This document shows, one piece after another, positions 25,444 to 34,749 of a stretch of 64,000 nucleotides of DNA; within the stretch, counting starts at the first letter, position 1; the number at the start of each line of letters is the position of its first letter. The notes below the pieces were generated by a model. That model was not told where the DNA came from, did not search any database, and saw only the letters and a program-made list of their open reading frames with translations. A program made the position numbers and the translations under genes. Source of the stretch: Bacillota bacterium (GTDB lineage: Bacteria; Bacillota; Clostridia; Christensenellales; Aristaeellaceae); contig JAEYOW010000010.1 in assembly GCA_023411375.1 (NCBI GenBank), positions 361,151 to 425,150 on the forward strand. The letters run 5' to 3'.

Positions 25444-26967
25444 TTATTTTTCAAAGGATGCGATTCGGATGATTTCCTTCTCGCTGGCATGCTCGCGGTC
25501 CAGCTCGCCCAGCACCCGGCCCTTGCCCAGCACCACGGAACGGTCGCACATCGCCACCAGTTCCGGGTATTCCGAGGAAACCATCACAATACTCAGCCCT
25601 TTGAGGGAAAGCTCCTTGATAATCTTATAAATTTCCGCCTTTGCACCAACGTCGATGCCCCGCGTCGGCTCGTCCAGGAACAACACCTTCATATCCGTCA
25701 GCAACGATTTTGCCAGAACAACCTTCTGCTGGTTGCCGCCGGAGAGGTTGAGGATGCTCGTACGGGCCGATGGCGCCTTGATGTTTAGGGCGGAAAAATA
25801 CTCGTCGACGCATTGCTTTTCCCGTTTTTTGTTCAGCGCCAGCCGGTTGCGAAGCTTTTTAAGGATCGAAAGCGTCATGTTCTCCCCAATATTCATCGAG
25901 CCTACAATGCCGTCTTTCTTTCGGTCCTCCGTCAACATTCCGATCCCTTTGTCGATCGCCGCCTTCGGGCTGTCGATACGGACCTCCCTGCCTTCCAGAT
26001 ATACCTTGCCCTCCAGCCTTGGCAGCGCGCCAAACACCGCGCGCATCAGCTCGGTACGCCCCGATCCGACCAGGCCCGCAAGCCCAAGCACCTCTCCCTT
26101 TCGCACCGAAAAGCCGACGTCCTCGATAATGTTTTTGTAGGAGCTGGGGTGCTGCACCTTCATGTGCTCAACCCGAAGCACCTCTTCCCCAATTTGGCGG
26201 TCCGTCATGTCGGGATACATCTTGTCGATGTGCCGCCCGATCATATCCTCTATGATCCGGCTGGGCTCAAACTCCGCCCGTTCATACGCGCTGATCACCC
26301 GGGCGTCCCGCATCACAACAATTCGGTCGGAGATGCGGAACACCTCGTCCAGCTTATGGGATATATAAATGCACGATATCCCCTTAGACCTTAGCTGCTC
26401 GATCACGGCAATCAGATTTTCCGTTTCCGCCTCCGTCAGGGCGGCCGTCGGCTCGTCCAATACGAGAATCTTGGGTTCGCGCACCAGCGCCCGCGCAATG
26501 CAAACAAGCTGCTTGATGCTGGCGCTTAGGGGACGCATGGACATGGTCACGTCAATTTCCACGTTAATCCTGCGTAGCGCTTCCTCCGCGATGCGGTTCA
26601 TTTCCCGGATATCCAAAAGGCCCAGCCTGTTTTTGGGAATACGTCCAAGCAGGATATTTTCCGCGATAGACAAATCCAGCTCAACGCTGATTTCCTGATA
26701 AATCATCGCAATGCCAAGGGTTTCGGCATGCTTGTTGGAGGTAATCGATACCGGTTTGCCGTCGAGGCGGATGGCTCCCGAATAAGTATCGCACGGGTAT
26801 TCGCCGGAGAGCACCTTCATCAGCGTGGACTTTCCGGCTCCGTTTTCCCCGCATAGCGAAAGGATTTCTCCTCTCTTAAGCTGGATGCTGACATCATTGA
26901 GCGCCACTACACCGGGAAACTTTTTGGTGATGCAGTCCATCTCCAGCACATGTTCGCCATTCATCAT
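25444..26967 (-). CDS. Sugar ABC transporter ATP-binding protein (RbsA/MglA type)
   Basis: Duplicated-domain ATPase (507 aa) energising sugar uptake. Start ATG 26967 has AAGGAG seven bases upstream. The first domain has a clean Walker A (GENGAGKSTLMKV), Q-loop IYQEI and Walker B ILVLDEPTAALTE. The second has the degenerate A site GLVGSGRTE usual in this family, with LSGGNQQKVVLAK and VLFLDEPTRGID. It sits between the permease and binding-protein genes of the same importer. Confidence 0.95.
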   Translation of the reverse strand: MMNGEHVLEMDCITKKFPGVVALNDVSIQLKRGEILSLCGENGAGKSTLMKVLSGEYPCDTYSGAIRLDGKPVSITSNKHAETLGIAMIYQEISVELDLSIAENILLGRIPKNRLGLLDIREMNRIAEEALRRINVEIDVTMSMRPLSASIKQLVCIARALVREPKILVLDEPTAALTEAETENLIAVIEQLRSKGISCIYISHKLDEVFRISDRIVVMRDARVISAYERAEFEPSRIIEDMIGRHIDKMYPDMTDRQIGEEVLRVEHMKVQHPSSYKNIIEDVGFSVRKGEVLGLAGLVGSGRTELMRAVFGALPRLEGKVYLEGREVRIDSPKAAIDKGIGMLTEDRKKDGIVGSMNIGENMTLSILKKLRNRLALNKKREKQCVDEYFSALNIKAPSARTSILNLSGGNQQKVVLAKSLLTDMKVLFLDEPTRGIDVGAKAEIYKIIKELSLKGLSIVMVSSEYPELVAMCDRSVVLGKGRVLGELDREHASEKEIIRIASFEK

Positions 26968-26991
26968 CTGCACGCTCCTTGCTACGGCTGC

Positions 26992-27996
26992 TTACTTGAG
27001 GCTGACGGCGTTCTTCTCAGCCAGCTCGCGCTTGTACTGGTCCAGAATAACCGCCAGCACCAGCACCACGCCGATCACCAGCTTATGGTAGTTCACGTCG
27101 ATTTTCATCAAGGTCATGCTGTTGGAAAGCATGCTCATAAACAGCGCGCCCAGCACCGTTCCCAAAATGGTGCCGCGGCCGCCAAAGGTGCTGGTGCCGC
27201 CGATGATGCACGCGGCAATGACGTTCATTTCGTAGCCGTCGCCGGAGCCAGGCTGCGCGGAGCCCAGCCGCGAGGCGTAGACCAGGCCGGTCAGGCCAGC
27301 CATGATGCCGCAGATGATATACACAGCCACGGTGATTTTGGACAGGTTAATACCCGAAAGCTTCGCGGTATCCCGGTTGCCGCCGATGGCGTAAACCGAG
27401 CGGCCAAACGCGGTGCGCTTAAGGATAAAGTGGAACAGGATAGCAATGAGCACCGCAAAGGGCACCACCGCGGGTACGCCCAGCAGACTGGACTGCTCCA
27501 GAGCCTTGAAGCCGTCCGGCATGGGATAGACCGACACGCCGAGCGTCGTGATGTAAACCAGGCCGCGCGCGATATACATCATTCCCAGCGTCATGATCAT
27601 CGGCGGAATTTTAAACCGGACGATGATCAGGCCGTTGACCAAACCGATCAGCATGCCGACCGCCATGCCCACCAAAATCCCCACAAAAACCGGCATACCG
27701 TAGTTGACCATCGCAAAGCCCGCGAACACGCCCGAAAGCGCGAGCACCGAACCCACCGACAGGTCCAGCCCGCCCGCGATCAGCACCAACGTCATACCGA
27801 TGCCGCCCAACAGAATATAGCCGCCCTGACGCATGAAGTTCATTACATTCAGCCACGAAAGGAATTTAGGATTGATAATCTGCACAAAAATAGCGTAGAT
27901 AATCAAAATGATAATGATGCCGCTTTCAGGCATATCCCAAAATCTGCGCAGAAGCGAGGTTTTCGCAGGTGAATGAGTGCTCTTGGTCTTTGTCAT
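26992..27996 (-). CDS. Sugar ABC transporter permease (RbsC type)
   Basis: Membrane channel of the importer, 334 residues. ATG 27996 is preceded by AAGGGTGG; a GTG four codons upstream overlaps that site. It has about eight to ten hydrophobic spans. GGIGMTLVLIAGGLDLSVGS is the signature of the RbsC/XylH branch, and the conserved AACIIGGTSTFGGRGTILG loop is near the C-terminus. It is the first gene of the island 1 operon, transcribed from the promoter at about 28065-28093. Confidence 0.95.
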   Translation of the reverse strand: MTKTKSTHSPAKTSLLRRFWDMPESGIIIILIIYAIFVQIINPKFLSWLNVMNFMRQGGYILLGGIGMTLVLIAGGLDLSVGSVLALSGVFAGFAMVNYGMPVFVGILVGMAVGMLIGLVNGLIIVRFKIPPMIMTLGMMYIARGLVYITTLGVSVYPMPDGFKALEQSSLLGVPAVVPFAVLIAILFHFILKRTAFGRSVYAIGGNRDTAKLSGINLSKITVAVYIICGIMAGLTGLVYASRLGSAQPGSGDGYEMNVIAACIIGGTSTFGGRGTILGTVLGALFMSMLSNSMTLMKIDVNYHKLVIGVVLVLAVILDQYKRELAEKNAVSLK

Positions 27997-28037
27997 TGGT
28001 CGTTCCACCCTTCCATTGCATCCGGTATTGTAATTTT

Positions 28038-28059
28038 ACGTTCCATGGTACGTTCCATG
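28038..28059. promoter_or_regulatory. Tandem ACGTTCCATG operator sites
   Basis: ACGTTCCATG occurs at 28038-28047 and 28050-28059, a 12-base period. Bases 28038-28053 form a near palindrome centred on CCATGG (14 of 16 positions symmetric), as expected for a LacI-type operator. The sites cover the predicted start point of the importer operon. Confidence 0.65.
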
Positions 28060-28064
28060 AACAA

Positions 28065-28093
28065 TTTATAGCATATGAAAATCTATTTGTCAA
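28065..28093 (-). promoter_or_regulatory. Promoter of the island 1 operon
   Basis: On the minus strand TTGACA (plus 28088-28093), 17-base spacer, TATAAA (plus 28065-28070). Start would be near 28058, within the operator repeats. Confidence 0.8.
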
Positions 28094-28183
28094 CCATTTC
28101 ATACAAAATTTCATGAAATTGGCGAATTGATACGCCATTCATTTTAAGCCGCACCGTGCGAACCTCAAACCTCACAAGGTTTC

Positions 28184-28213
28184 TTGACTTTTTCAACATG
28201 GCAAAGGTATAAT
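28184..28213 (+). promoter_or_regulatory. Promoter of the LacI-type fusion gene
   Basis: TTGACT (28184-28189), 18-base spacer, perfect TATAAT (28208-28213). A third ACGTTCCAT lies at 28227-28235, just past the expected start point, pointing to autorepression. Confidence 0.8.
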
Positions 28214-28226
28214 GAAACGGAGTTTC

Positions 28227-28235
28227 ACGTTCCAT
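28227..28235. promoter_or_regulatory. Third ACGTTCCAT operator half
   Basis: Same nine bases as in the 28038-28059 pair, placed downstream of the regulator's own -10 box. Two operators about 180 bases apart would allow DNA looping. Confidence 0.55.
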
Positions 28236-28313
28236 TTGCACCATGGACAGGCATATGAAGTTTAAGGACTTTTTTCATATTCCGGTTGTAATCAAGAGAG
28301 GACAGAAATCAGC

Positions 28314-30542
28314 ATGGCAACCATCAAGGATGTCGCACGCCTGGCAGGCGTTTCACACGGTACGGTATCCAACGTGGTCAACGGCACTAAAACCGTCAAC
28401 AGCGAAATTGTCAAACGCGTGCAGAGCGCGATCAAGGAATTGCAATACCAGCCCAACGCCAAGGCGAGGAGCCTGCGCATCAGCAAGACCAATCTCATCG
28501 GCGTGGTGCTTCCCAACATTACGGACAGGGTATACAGCCAGTTCTACTCCGGCATTGAAAGCATCTTTCAGCAGGCCGGCTATACCATTTTACTTTTTAT
28601 AACGGAGGATAAGGTCGAAAGGGAGAAGGAGGCGCTCAAAAAGCTGCAGGAGCAACGCGCGGAAGCGATTCTGCTGGTAAGCTGCATGCCGCAGGGCTAT
28701 AAGCTGATCGACGCCATCCTCGCCTCCGAAACCAAGCTGATTTTTGTGCGCAGAAAACCGGCGGAGGAATGCGGGCGCTGGTACGTCGGGCTGGATGAAG
28801 CGGCGCTTCTGCAAAACGTCGTGGAAACGCTGATACAGCAGGGCTACCGCTCCTTCCTGCTGGTGGCGGATAAGGCCATTTACAGCAACGAGGCCGAGGT
28901 GATGGCCCGCTTTGATCGCCTGATGGAGACCTGCCCGGCGGAGGACGTCATGGGCACAGCCCAGTCCGCCCAGTTCGGCAAGGGGGATTTTTTCCGCATC
29001 TGCGCCGAGGCGCTGGTAAACGGCGGCACACCGGAGGTTATCCTGACGACGGGCACGGAGGCGCTTTCGATGGTAAGGCGCGCGGTCGCCTTTTTCCAAA
29101 GCGGCTCCGCCAGGCCGCCCAGGCTGATCTGCTTGGCTGATTTAAGCGACCAGCAAATTTTCGCGCCAGGCCAGGGTATGCTTACCTTTCACGATTTTTA
29201 CGATCTGGGCCGGTTATGCGCCTCCAAATCCCGGGCGCTGCTCGAATTTAAAGAGGGCCACGGCAGCCTGTCCGAGCTTCTGCCCGCCGTGCAAAAGTGG
29301 CGCTCCGCGTCTCCCGTGGCCCGCCGCGCGGAAAGATCCGATATGCCGCTGCGCATATGCCTGCTTGAGGGGCGCGCGGCGGACGCTATGCGCGTCATGG
29401 CCTGCCGTTTTACCGGGCTGACCGGCAAGCCCGTGCAGATTCAGACGTTCTCCTACGAGGAGCTGAACCAGCGCATGACGATGCTTGATCCCATGGGCGA
29501 CTACGACATCGTACAGATTAACCGGCCCTGGCTGAACGAGTGTACCCGCAACCGCTTTCTGGTTGACCTAAGCCCGTATTTTGAGGACAAGCAGCTGGAC
29601 TATCCCATGGAAATCCTCAACAGCTACGCAATCGCCGACCGCAAGCTGATGGGCATCCCCTATATGCTGGGCGCGCAGCTGTTGTTTTACCGCAAGGATA
29701 TGTTCAGCAACTTTCAATATCAGCGCCAGTATTACGAGCAATATGAGCAGGAGCTGCGCGTCCCGCGCACGTGGGAGGAATTTGACCAGATCGCGCGCTT
29801 CTTTACAAGGCGTTACAACCCCGACAGCCCGTTGGAGTTCGGCGCCGCGCTGGGCGCGGCCGCCACGTTTTCCGTATACAGCTATATCCCGCGTCTTTGG
29901 GAGCTGGAGGGCGACGTTTTTGACATGCACGGCAAAATTGTTTTCAACTCCAAAAAAGCCGTTTCCGCGCTGGAACGGCTCAAAAGCGCGCTGGCATACT
30001 GTGACCCTGACGCGCTCAAGCTCAACTGGCGCGGACAGGCGCAGAGCTTTTTCAACGGCCAGGCCGCTATGGTCAACATGTACCAATCCCATTTGATGGA
30101 TTATCAGGCTTATGAGAACTCCCGGATTGTAGGCAAGTTCGGCATTGCCACCATGCCCGGGCCGGCCTCCATCCGCGGCGGCTGGGTGCTGACCATCAAC
30201 GAAATGTCGGGGCAGGTTGACGACGCCCTCTCCTTTTTACGCTGGTTCGCCTCCTGCGAAAACGTGCTGCCCTATAACCTGCTTGGCGGCTCCAACCCCG
30301 GCTGCGCTATGCTTGAGTCGCACGAGATGACCTCGGACTATCCATGGTTCCAGCTGGCGTGCAGTACCCTCGCGCATTCGCGCCCTATGCTCAACGATAA
30401 CGCGCCTTTACAGCAGGCCACCTTTGAGCGTATCGCGGGCAGGCAGCTGGAAGGCTGCCTGCTGGGCACGGTTTCCGCGCCGGAGGCCGTCGCCGTCATC
30501 TCCGAGCAGCTCGCGCTGCTCAGCCCCAAGGTGGATGCGTAA
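28314..30542 (+). CDS. LacI-type regulator fused to a type-2 solute-binding domain
   Basis: A 742-residue cytoplasmic regulator, about twice LacI size. Residues 1-55 are the LacI helix-turn-helix and hinge helix (MATIKDVARLAGVSHGTVSN, then LQYQPNAKARSL). Residues 60-335 form the usual periplasmic-type ligand domain (LIGVVLPNITDRVYSQFYSG). From about residue 344 a second sensor begins (MPLRICLLEGRAADAMRVMA). It resembles a type-2 extracellular sugar-binding protein, with DYDIVQINRPWLNE, GIPYMLGAQLLFYRKDMF, SFFNGQAAMVNMYQSHL and GGWVLTINE. There is no signal peptide before either module. It stands divergent to the importer operon and probably represses it and itself. Confidence 0.88.
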   Translation: MATIKDVARLAGVSHGTVSNVVNGTKTVNSEIVKRVQSAIKELQYQPNAKARSLRISKTNLIGVVLPNITDRVYSQFYSGIESIFQQAGYTILLFITEDKVEREKEALKKLQEQRAEAILLVSCMPQGYKLIDAILASETKLIFVRRKPAEECGRWYVGLDEAALLQNVVETLIQQGYRSFLLVADKAIYSNEAEVMARFDRLMETCPAEDVMGTAQSAQFGKGDFFRICAEALVNGGTPEVILTTGTEALSMVRRAVAFFQSGSARPPRLICLADLSDQQIFAPGQGMLTFHDFYDLGRLCASKSRALLEFKEGHGSLSELLPAVQKWRSASPVARRAERSDMPLRICLLEGRAADAMRVMACRFTGLTGKPVQIQTFSYEELNQRMTMLDPMGDYDIVQINRPWLNECTRNRFLVDLSPYFEDKQLDYPMEILNSYAIADRKLMGIPYMLGAQLLFYRKDMFSNFQYQRQYYEQYEQELRVPRTWEEFDQIARFFTRRYNPDSPLEFGAALGAAATFSVYSYIPRLWELEGDVFDMHGKIVFNSKKAVSALERLKSALAYCDPDALKLNWRGQAQSFFNGQAAMVNMYQSHLMDYQAYENSRIVGKFGIATMPGPASIRGGWVLTINEMSGQVDDALSFLRWFASCENVLPYNLLGGSNPGCAMLESHEMTSDYPWFQLACSTLAHSRPMLNDNAPLQQATFERIAGRQLEGCLLGTVSAPEAVAVISEQLALLSPKVDA

Positions 30543-30806
30543 TACGCCTCAGCGTGTCAACAAAAGTGCCTCATCTTTTTCCCCAAGCACGGATAACGGC
30601 CGAAAACTGCCAGCGCGCCGGCAAAGCCGGGCGATACGAATGCATTTGGAGGGGCATTAGCCCCTTCGAACCACCCCAAGCGAAATTTAAACGCGCCATG
30701 CCGTCCGTCTGCCGGTTGCTACGAATTAGCGCCGGGACCTCTGCGGGCGCTGCGGCGCAAGGTTTTAGGACTCCGCTCCTTCACCCCAGCCCTTTGCCGC
30801 CATATT
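30543..30806. other. Non-coding gap
   Basis: No convincing gene on either strand. A short GGGGC-ATTA-GCCCC hairpin lies near 30651-30665 without a T-run. Nothing else stands out before the shared terminator. Confidence 0.5.
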
Positions 30807-30847
30807 AAAAGCGCCCGGGCGCCGTTCTAAACGGCCCCGGGTGCTTT
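30807..30847. terminator. Bidirectional terminator
   Basis: AAAGCGCCCGGGCGCCGTT pairs with AACGGCCCCGGGTGCTTT. The minus strand ends in TTTT after the stem. It separates the convergent LacI-type gene and the GH42 gene. Confidence 0.8.
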
Positions 30848-30852
30848 ATGCT

Positions 30853-32928
30853 TTACAGTGCGACGATCTCGCACGCGAAGCCTTCCAAATCCACTGTGAC
30901 CTCGCTGCCAAGGCCCTCCGAGGGCACGACGCGAACCCTTGCGTTTTCGCCCGTGGGGTTGACCAGCGCCATGTGATAGCCGCCGTCCGTTTCCAGAAGC
31001 CTCGCCACAACCGCTGCGCGTTCTTTCCCACGCGTGATTTTTAGTTCATCGATCTGTGGATAACCGTTTAAGCGCAGGAAGCTCAACAGCAGGCGTTCCG
31101 TTTCGGCATGCCTTTGTCCGGCATACGCCGCAAACACAAACGCTCCCAGCCAAACCGCCCGTCCCTCACCCAGCCGCCGCTCGGTCAGCGCGGGCGCGCC
31201 GTCCTCAAAGGACGCGCAGATCGCAACCTGTTCGCACGGCCTGACCGCCTGGCGGTATTCCGCACCCCGGAACACCTCCTGTCCGTCCTGGCGCGCCACA
31301 ACCGTTTTCCCCGACTCAAGCGCCTGCACCTCGATGTGCGAAAGCCCAAACAACCGCTTGAGGGCCGAGCCCTGCCGCTCCAGCACTCCGTGCCCATCAT
31401 ACAGGCCGGGGCACGCTTCGCTGACAATCGTGCCGCCCTTAGCGGCAAAGGCCTCCAGCGCATCCATCTCGGCAGCCGAAAACGTCATTGGCGAGGGTAG
31501 AAGCAGCGTCCGGATTCCATCCTCATACAAGGTAGCCGCGTCATCCTGATGGGCAAAGGTTACGGGCACGCCGTTTTCATACGCAAGCCGATACAGCCCA
31601 TGAATTGCCCGGGCATAGCGCTCCTCCTCCCGCCCGGCTGCATAGAACCAGAGCGAGGCCGTTCGGGAAAGATAGATCGCGTTTTGCGCAATAACGCGCC
31701 TGGCGCCTGCCATGGCGGGCGTATTCAGCTCCTTGGCGCACCGGCCCGCCGCCAGAGAGCGCTCCGTGTTTTCACCCAGAAAGCCTGTCAGCCCAAAGCC
31801 GGGCGATTCCATCCCGGCGGGTTCCGGCGCGTACTGCCAGTAGGTGACGCCCTTGCCGCCTGCCGCGACGGTCAGATAATTCCACAGGCGCACGTCGTCG
31901 CCCGTGGGCACCTCGCCGCCCAGATAGCCAGCCTTACCGCCTCCGCCCTGAAGCTCCACCTGATAGAAGGGCTTTTCCCGCGAGGCCGCCGCTACGATTT
32001 CGTTGTTGATCATATGGTTAAAGAGCGGGTCGTCGCGCATCAGCCATTTAGGGAAGCACGTCAGGCCAAACACATCCACCTCTCGGGAGAGCAGAAACTC
32101 GTCGCCCAGCTCGTTGGCAAGCCCGCCCCTACCGCTTGCGCCCACATAGCCGGAATAGGCCACATGCGACTGAATCCACGTCTCCGGCGCGCCCTCGCGT
32201 GCCGCCGTGACGCGCATGCGCATCCAGCGCCTCATATTTTCCAGCCAGAACAGCCGCCAGTCCATCATATCCACGCCCGTGCCCAGGCGCGGTGGCGGCA
32301 GCGCCTCACACCAATCCCGGTACCGTCTGAACCACGCGGCGTTCAGCGCGTCCACCGTGCCGTACTTTTTTTGGAGCCACTCGCGGAAACGTTCTGCGGA
32401 ATGCCCGCAGTAGCAGAGCATATCGCCCCGGTAATCGAACATAGGCTCCAGATGCGGCTCGTTCCACACGTCGATGGCCAGCAGCGCCGAATGACCCGCC
32501 ACATGGGCGGAGGTTTCGCGGATGAAGCGTAAAACTAGGTTTGCCGCCTCCTCCTTGTCGATGCAAAGCCCGGGCCAGCCTGCGGTGGGCAGGTTGGCGG
32601 GCCCGCCGTAGGTTACCCGCTCGCCGGATGCCGTTTGATAATATGCGTCCTCGTTGCCCGCGCGGGTCCAATAGGGCGCGCCCTCGGGAATCAGGTTGAT
32701 CACAACCCGGAGGCCGTATTCCCCGGCAAGGTTCATCAGCGCGTCCAGTTCATCGAAAGTAAATCTTCCCGGCTCGCGCTCCACATCGTTCCACACCGCC
32801 CATAGTTTGACGGTATTAAAGCCAAGCGCACGCATGTTTTCCATATCACGCCGCCAGCAGGCGCGTTCGGGAAAGGGCGGGCGGTAATACTGCGCGCCGA
32901 AAAGCATGCCCAGTTTCTTTCTGTTCAT
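30853..32928 (-). CDS. Beta-galactosidase-like glycoside hydrolase, family 42
   Basis: Retaining beta-galactosidase-type hydrolase, 691 residues, with no signal peptide, so intracellular. The TIM barrel shows GFNTVKLWAVWNDVEREPG at the start and LLAIDVWNEPHLEP with acid/base Glu157. PFYQVELQGGG carries the likely nucleophile Glu325. The trimerisation and C-terminal beta domains follow. GH42 enzymes also accept arabinosides or galacto-oligosaccharides, so the exact glycoside is open. It is the last gene of the operon, four bases after the second permease. Confidence 0.92.
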   Translation of the reverse strand: MNRKKLGMLFGAQYYRPPFPERACWRRDMENMRALGFNTVKLWAVWNDVEREPGRFTFDELDALMNLAGEYGLRVVINLIPEGAPYWTRAGNEDAYYQTASGERVTYGGPANLPTAGWPGLCIDKEEAANLVLRFIRETSAHVAGHSALLAIDVWNEPHLEPMFDYRGDMLCYCGHSAERFREWLQKKYGTVDALNAAWFRRYRDWCEALPPPRLGTGVDMMDWRLFWLENMRRWMRMRVTAAREGAPETWIQSHVAYSGYVGASGRGGLANELGDEFLLSREVDVFGLTCFPKWLMRDDPLFNHMINNEIVAAASREKPFYQVELQGGGGKAGYLGGEVPTGDDVRLWNYLTVAAGGKGVTYWQYAPEPAGMESPGFGLTGFLGENTERSLAAGRCAKELNTPAMAGARRVIAQNAIYLSRTASLWFYAAGREEERYARAIHGLYRLAYENGVPVTFAHQDDAATLYEDGIRTLLLPSPMTFSAAEMDALEAFAAKGGTIVSEACPGLYDGHGVLERQGSALKRLFGLSHIEVQALESGKTVVARQDGQEVFRGAEYRQAVRPCEQVAICASFEDGAPALTERRLGEGRAVWLGAFVFAAYAGQRHAETERLLLSFLRLNGYPQIDELKITRGKERAAVVARLLETDGGYHMALVNPTGENARVRVVPSEGLGSEVTVDLEGFACEIVAL

Positions 32929-32932
32929 GTGG

Positions 32933-33763
32933 TTATCCCTTCACGGCGCCGGCGGTCATGCCGGTCACCAGGTATTTTTGCATAAAGAAGCCCAGAACGA
33001 CGATCGGCGTCAGGGTGATGGTGGCGGCGGCGGAGCACTTGCCCCAGTCCACGCTCATCGCGCCCGTAAACCGCGCCACCGCAACGGTAAGCGGATAGGT
33101 CTTGATGTTGGTCAGCGTCAACGAGAACAGCAGCTCGTTCCATGAGCTCTGCATTGTCAGGATGACGGCGGAAGCCACGGCCGGCATCAGCATCGGCAGC
33201 AGCACCAGAAAGAACGCCTTCATGCGCGAGCATCCCATTTCAGTGGCGGATTCCAGCAGCTCCGCCGGGATATCCTCGATAAAGCCCCGCATCAGCCACG
33301 TCACAAAAGGCACGGAAATCGCCATATGCGCGAGGATCGGAGAAATATACAGCCCTGTCCACTGCAATTTATTCAGCATAATATACAGCGGGATGAGGAT
33401 GGTAATGGAGGGTACAAGCTTGCCCAGCATCATGATATTGCTCAGCCGTATGCCCAGCTTGCTTTTAAACAGCCTGAGGCCGTAGGCCGCCAGCGTTCCC
33501 ACCAGAATCACCAGCACCGTGGTAGAACCCGCGATAACCAGCGAATTGAGAAAATAGCGCGCAAAATTATCCACGGAGAGCACCCGCTCAAAGTGCGTCC
33601 ACACAGGGGTGAAAATTAACTCCGGCGGCATTCGCTTGATGTCCAGCGTGCGCCGGAACGCGTTTGAAACCACAATGTAGACTGGGACGACGGCCGCCAG
33701 CACCATGACGGCCACCAGCAGGATTCGCAACGCCTTGAAGTACCATTTTGTCTTTACGTTCAC
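32933..33763 (-). CDS. Carbohydrate ABC transporter permease (MalG type)
   Basis: One of two membrane subunits of a CUT1-type sugar importer, 276 residues. GTG 33763 follows AAGGAGGGG. Six hydrophobic spans are seen, and the EAA-loop region reads ESATEMGCSRMKAFFLVLLP. It follows the partner permease by 14 bases. No ATPase gene lies in this operon; CUT1 systems often share a separate ATPase such as MsmX. Confidence 0.94.
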   Translation of the reverse strand: MNVKTKWYFKALRILLVAVMVLAAVVPVYIVVSNAFRRTLDIKRMPPELIFTPVWTHFERVLSVDNFARYFLNSLVIAGSTTVLVILVGTLAAYGLRLFKSKLGIRLSNIMMLGKLVPSITILIPLYIMLNKLQWTGLYISPILAHMAISVPFVTWLMRGFIEDIPAELLESATEMGCSRMKAFFLVLLPMLMPAVASAVILTMQSSWNELLFSLTLTNIKTYPLTVAVARFTGAMSVDWGKCSAAATITLTPIVVLGFFMQKYLVTGMTAGAVKG

Positions 33764-33777
33764 GGTTTGCCCCTCCT

Positions 33778-34683
33778 TTACGATGAGCGCTTGGCGCTGA
33801 ACCGTGAAAACGGCAGCCCAAACATCACAAACGCCACCGCCATCGCCAGCACGGAAAGCGCCATGGCATATCCCATATCCACATTGGAAAAAGCCTGGTT
33901 AAAGGCGTAGATGCTGATGGAAATGCTGCTGTTGTTGGGCCCGCCGCCAGTCAAACCGTAGATCAGGTCGAACACCTTTATCGTGTCCACACCGCTGATG
34001 AACAGCACGACCATATACACCTTGCCAAGCAACGGCAACGTGATCTTCCGGAAAGCCCGGAATCCGCCGGCGCCGTCCACATAGGCGGCCTCGTACAGCT
34101 CCTGCGGGATGGAGACCAGCCCGGCAGTGAGCACGATGACGTAAAACGGCACCACCTGCCACCAATGCGCGATGATCACGGACAGGAGCGCCGTCGATTC
34201 CGCCGTAATGCCCGGGAAGGCGGATACCCCCAGACCCCATTGCCTGAGCACCCAGTACAGAATCCCCTGCGGATCATATATATAGCGCCACATCAGGCTG
34301 ATGATAATGGGCGAAATCAAAAGCGGCATCGTCACGATCGGCCTGACGAACGCCGCCGCGCGCCGCTTCAGCTGGAAGATCAGCACCGCCGCAAGGGTCC
34401 CCAGCAGCATATCCCCCACAATCGCCCCGATGGAAAACTTGACCGTGTTCCATATGCTCTTCATGGCGACAGCGTCGCCAAACATACGCGTATAGTTGTC
34501 CAGCCCTACATAATCCGTTGAGACGTCCAGCACGCCCATACCATAGTCAAACAGGCTTAAAAACAGGCCGTAGCCGAGCGGGATCACCATCACAAACACA
34601 ACCACAAGCAGCGCCGGCAACAGCAAAAGCAGGGGCAGCAAATCCCCCCGTTCCAACGAGAGATAAAAGTTCCTTTGTTTCAT
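33778..34683 (-). CDS. Carbohydrate ABC transporter permease (MalF/UgpA type)
   Basis: Second membrane subunit, 301 residues from ATG 34683 (MKQRNFYLSLERGDLL), which has AGGGGTG upstream. Six spans are visible, beginning LPLLLLLPALLVVVFVMVIP. The EAA loop is YEAAYVDGAGGFRAFRKITLP, and LTGGGPNNSS is the usual conserved turn of the family. It lies between the binding-protein and MalG-type genes. Confidence 0.94.
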   Translation of the reverse strand: MKQRNFYLSLERGDLLPLLLLLPALLVVVFVMVIPLGYGLFLSLFDYGMGVLDVSTDYVGLDNYTRMFGDAVAMKSIWNTVKFSIGAIVGDMLLGTLAAVLIFQLKRRAAAFVRPIVTMPLLISPIIISLMWRYIYDPQGILYWVLRQWGLGVSAFPGITAESTALLSVIIAHWWQVVPFYVIVLTAGLVSIPQELYEAAYVDGAGGFRAFRKITLPLLGKVYMVVLFISGVDTIKVFDLIYGLTGGGPNNSSISISIYAFNQAFSNVDMGYAMALSVLAMAVAFVMFGLPFSRFSAKRSS

Positions 34684-34749
34684 ACCGTTCACCCCTACAT
34701 CAGTTTCGCCGCCGGAGGCGGGCGCGCCCATCTCCGGCGGCGATCAGGG

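Noticed and set aside
26950..27972. Plus-strand open frame opposite the RbsC-type permease
   Set aside because: Very His/Gln/Asp-rich, the mirror of a hydrophobic membrane protein; no start signal.
31549..32532. Plus-strand open frame opposite the GH42 gene
   Set aside because: Shadow of the GH42 coding strand; no ribosome site and no protein-like domain.
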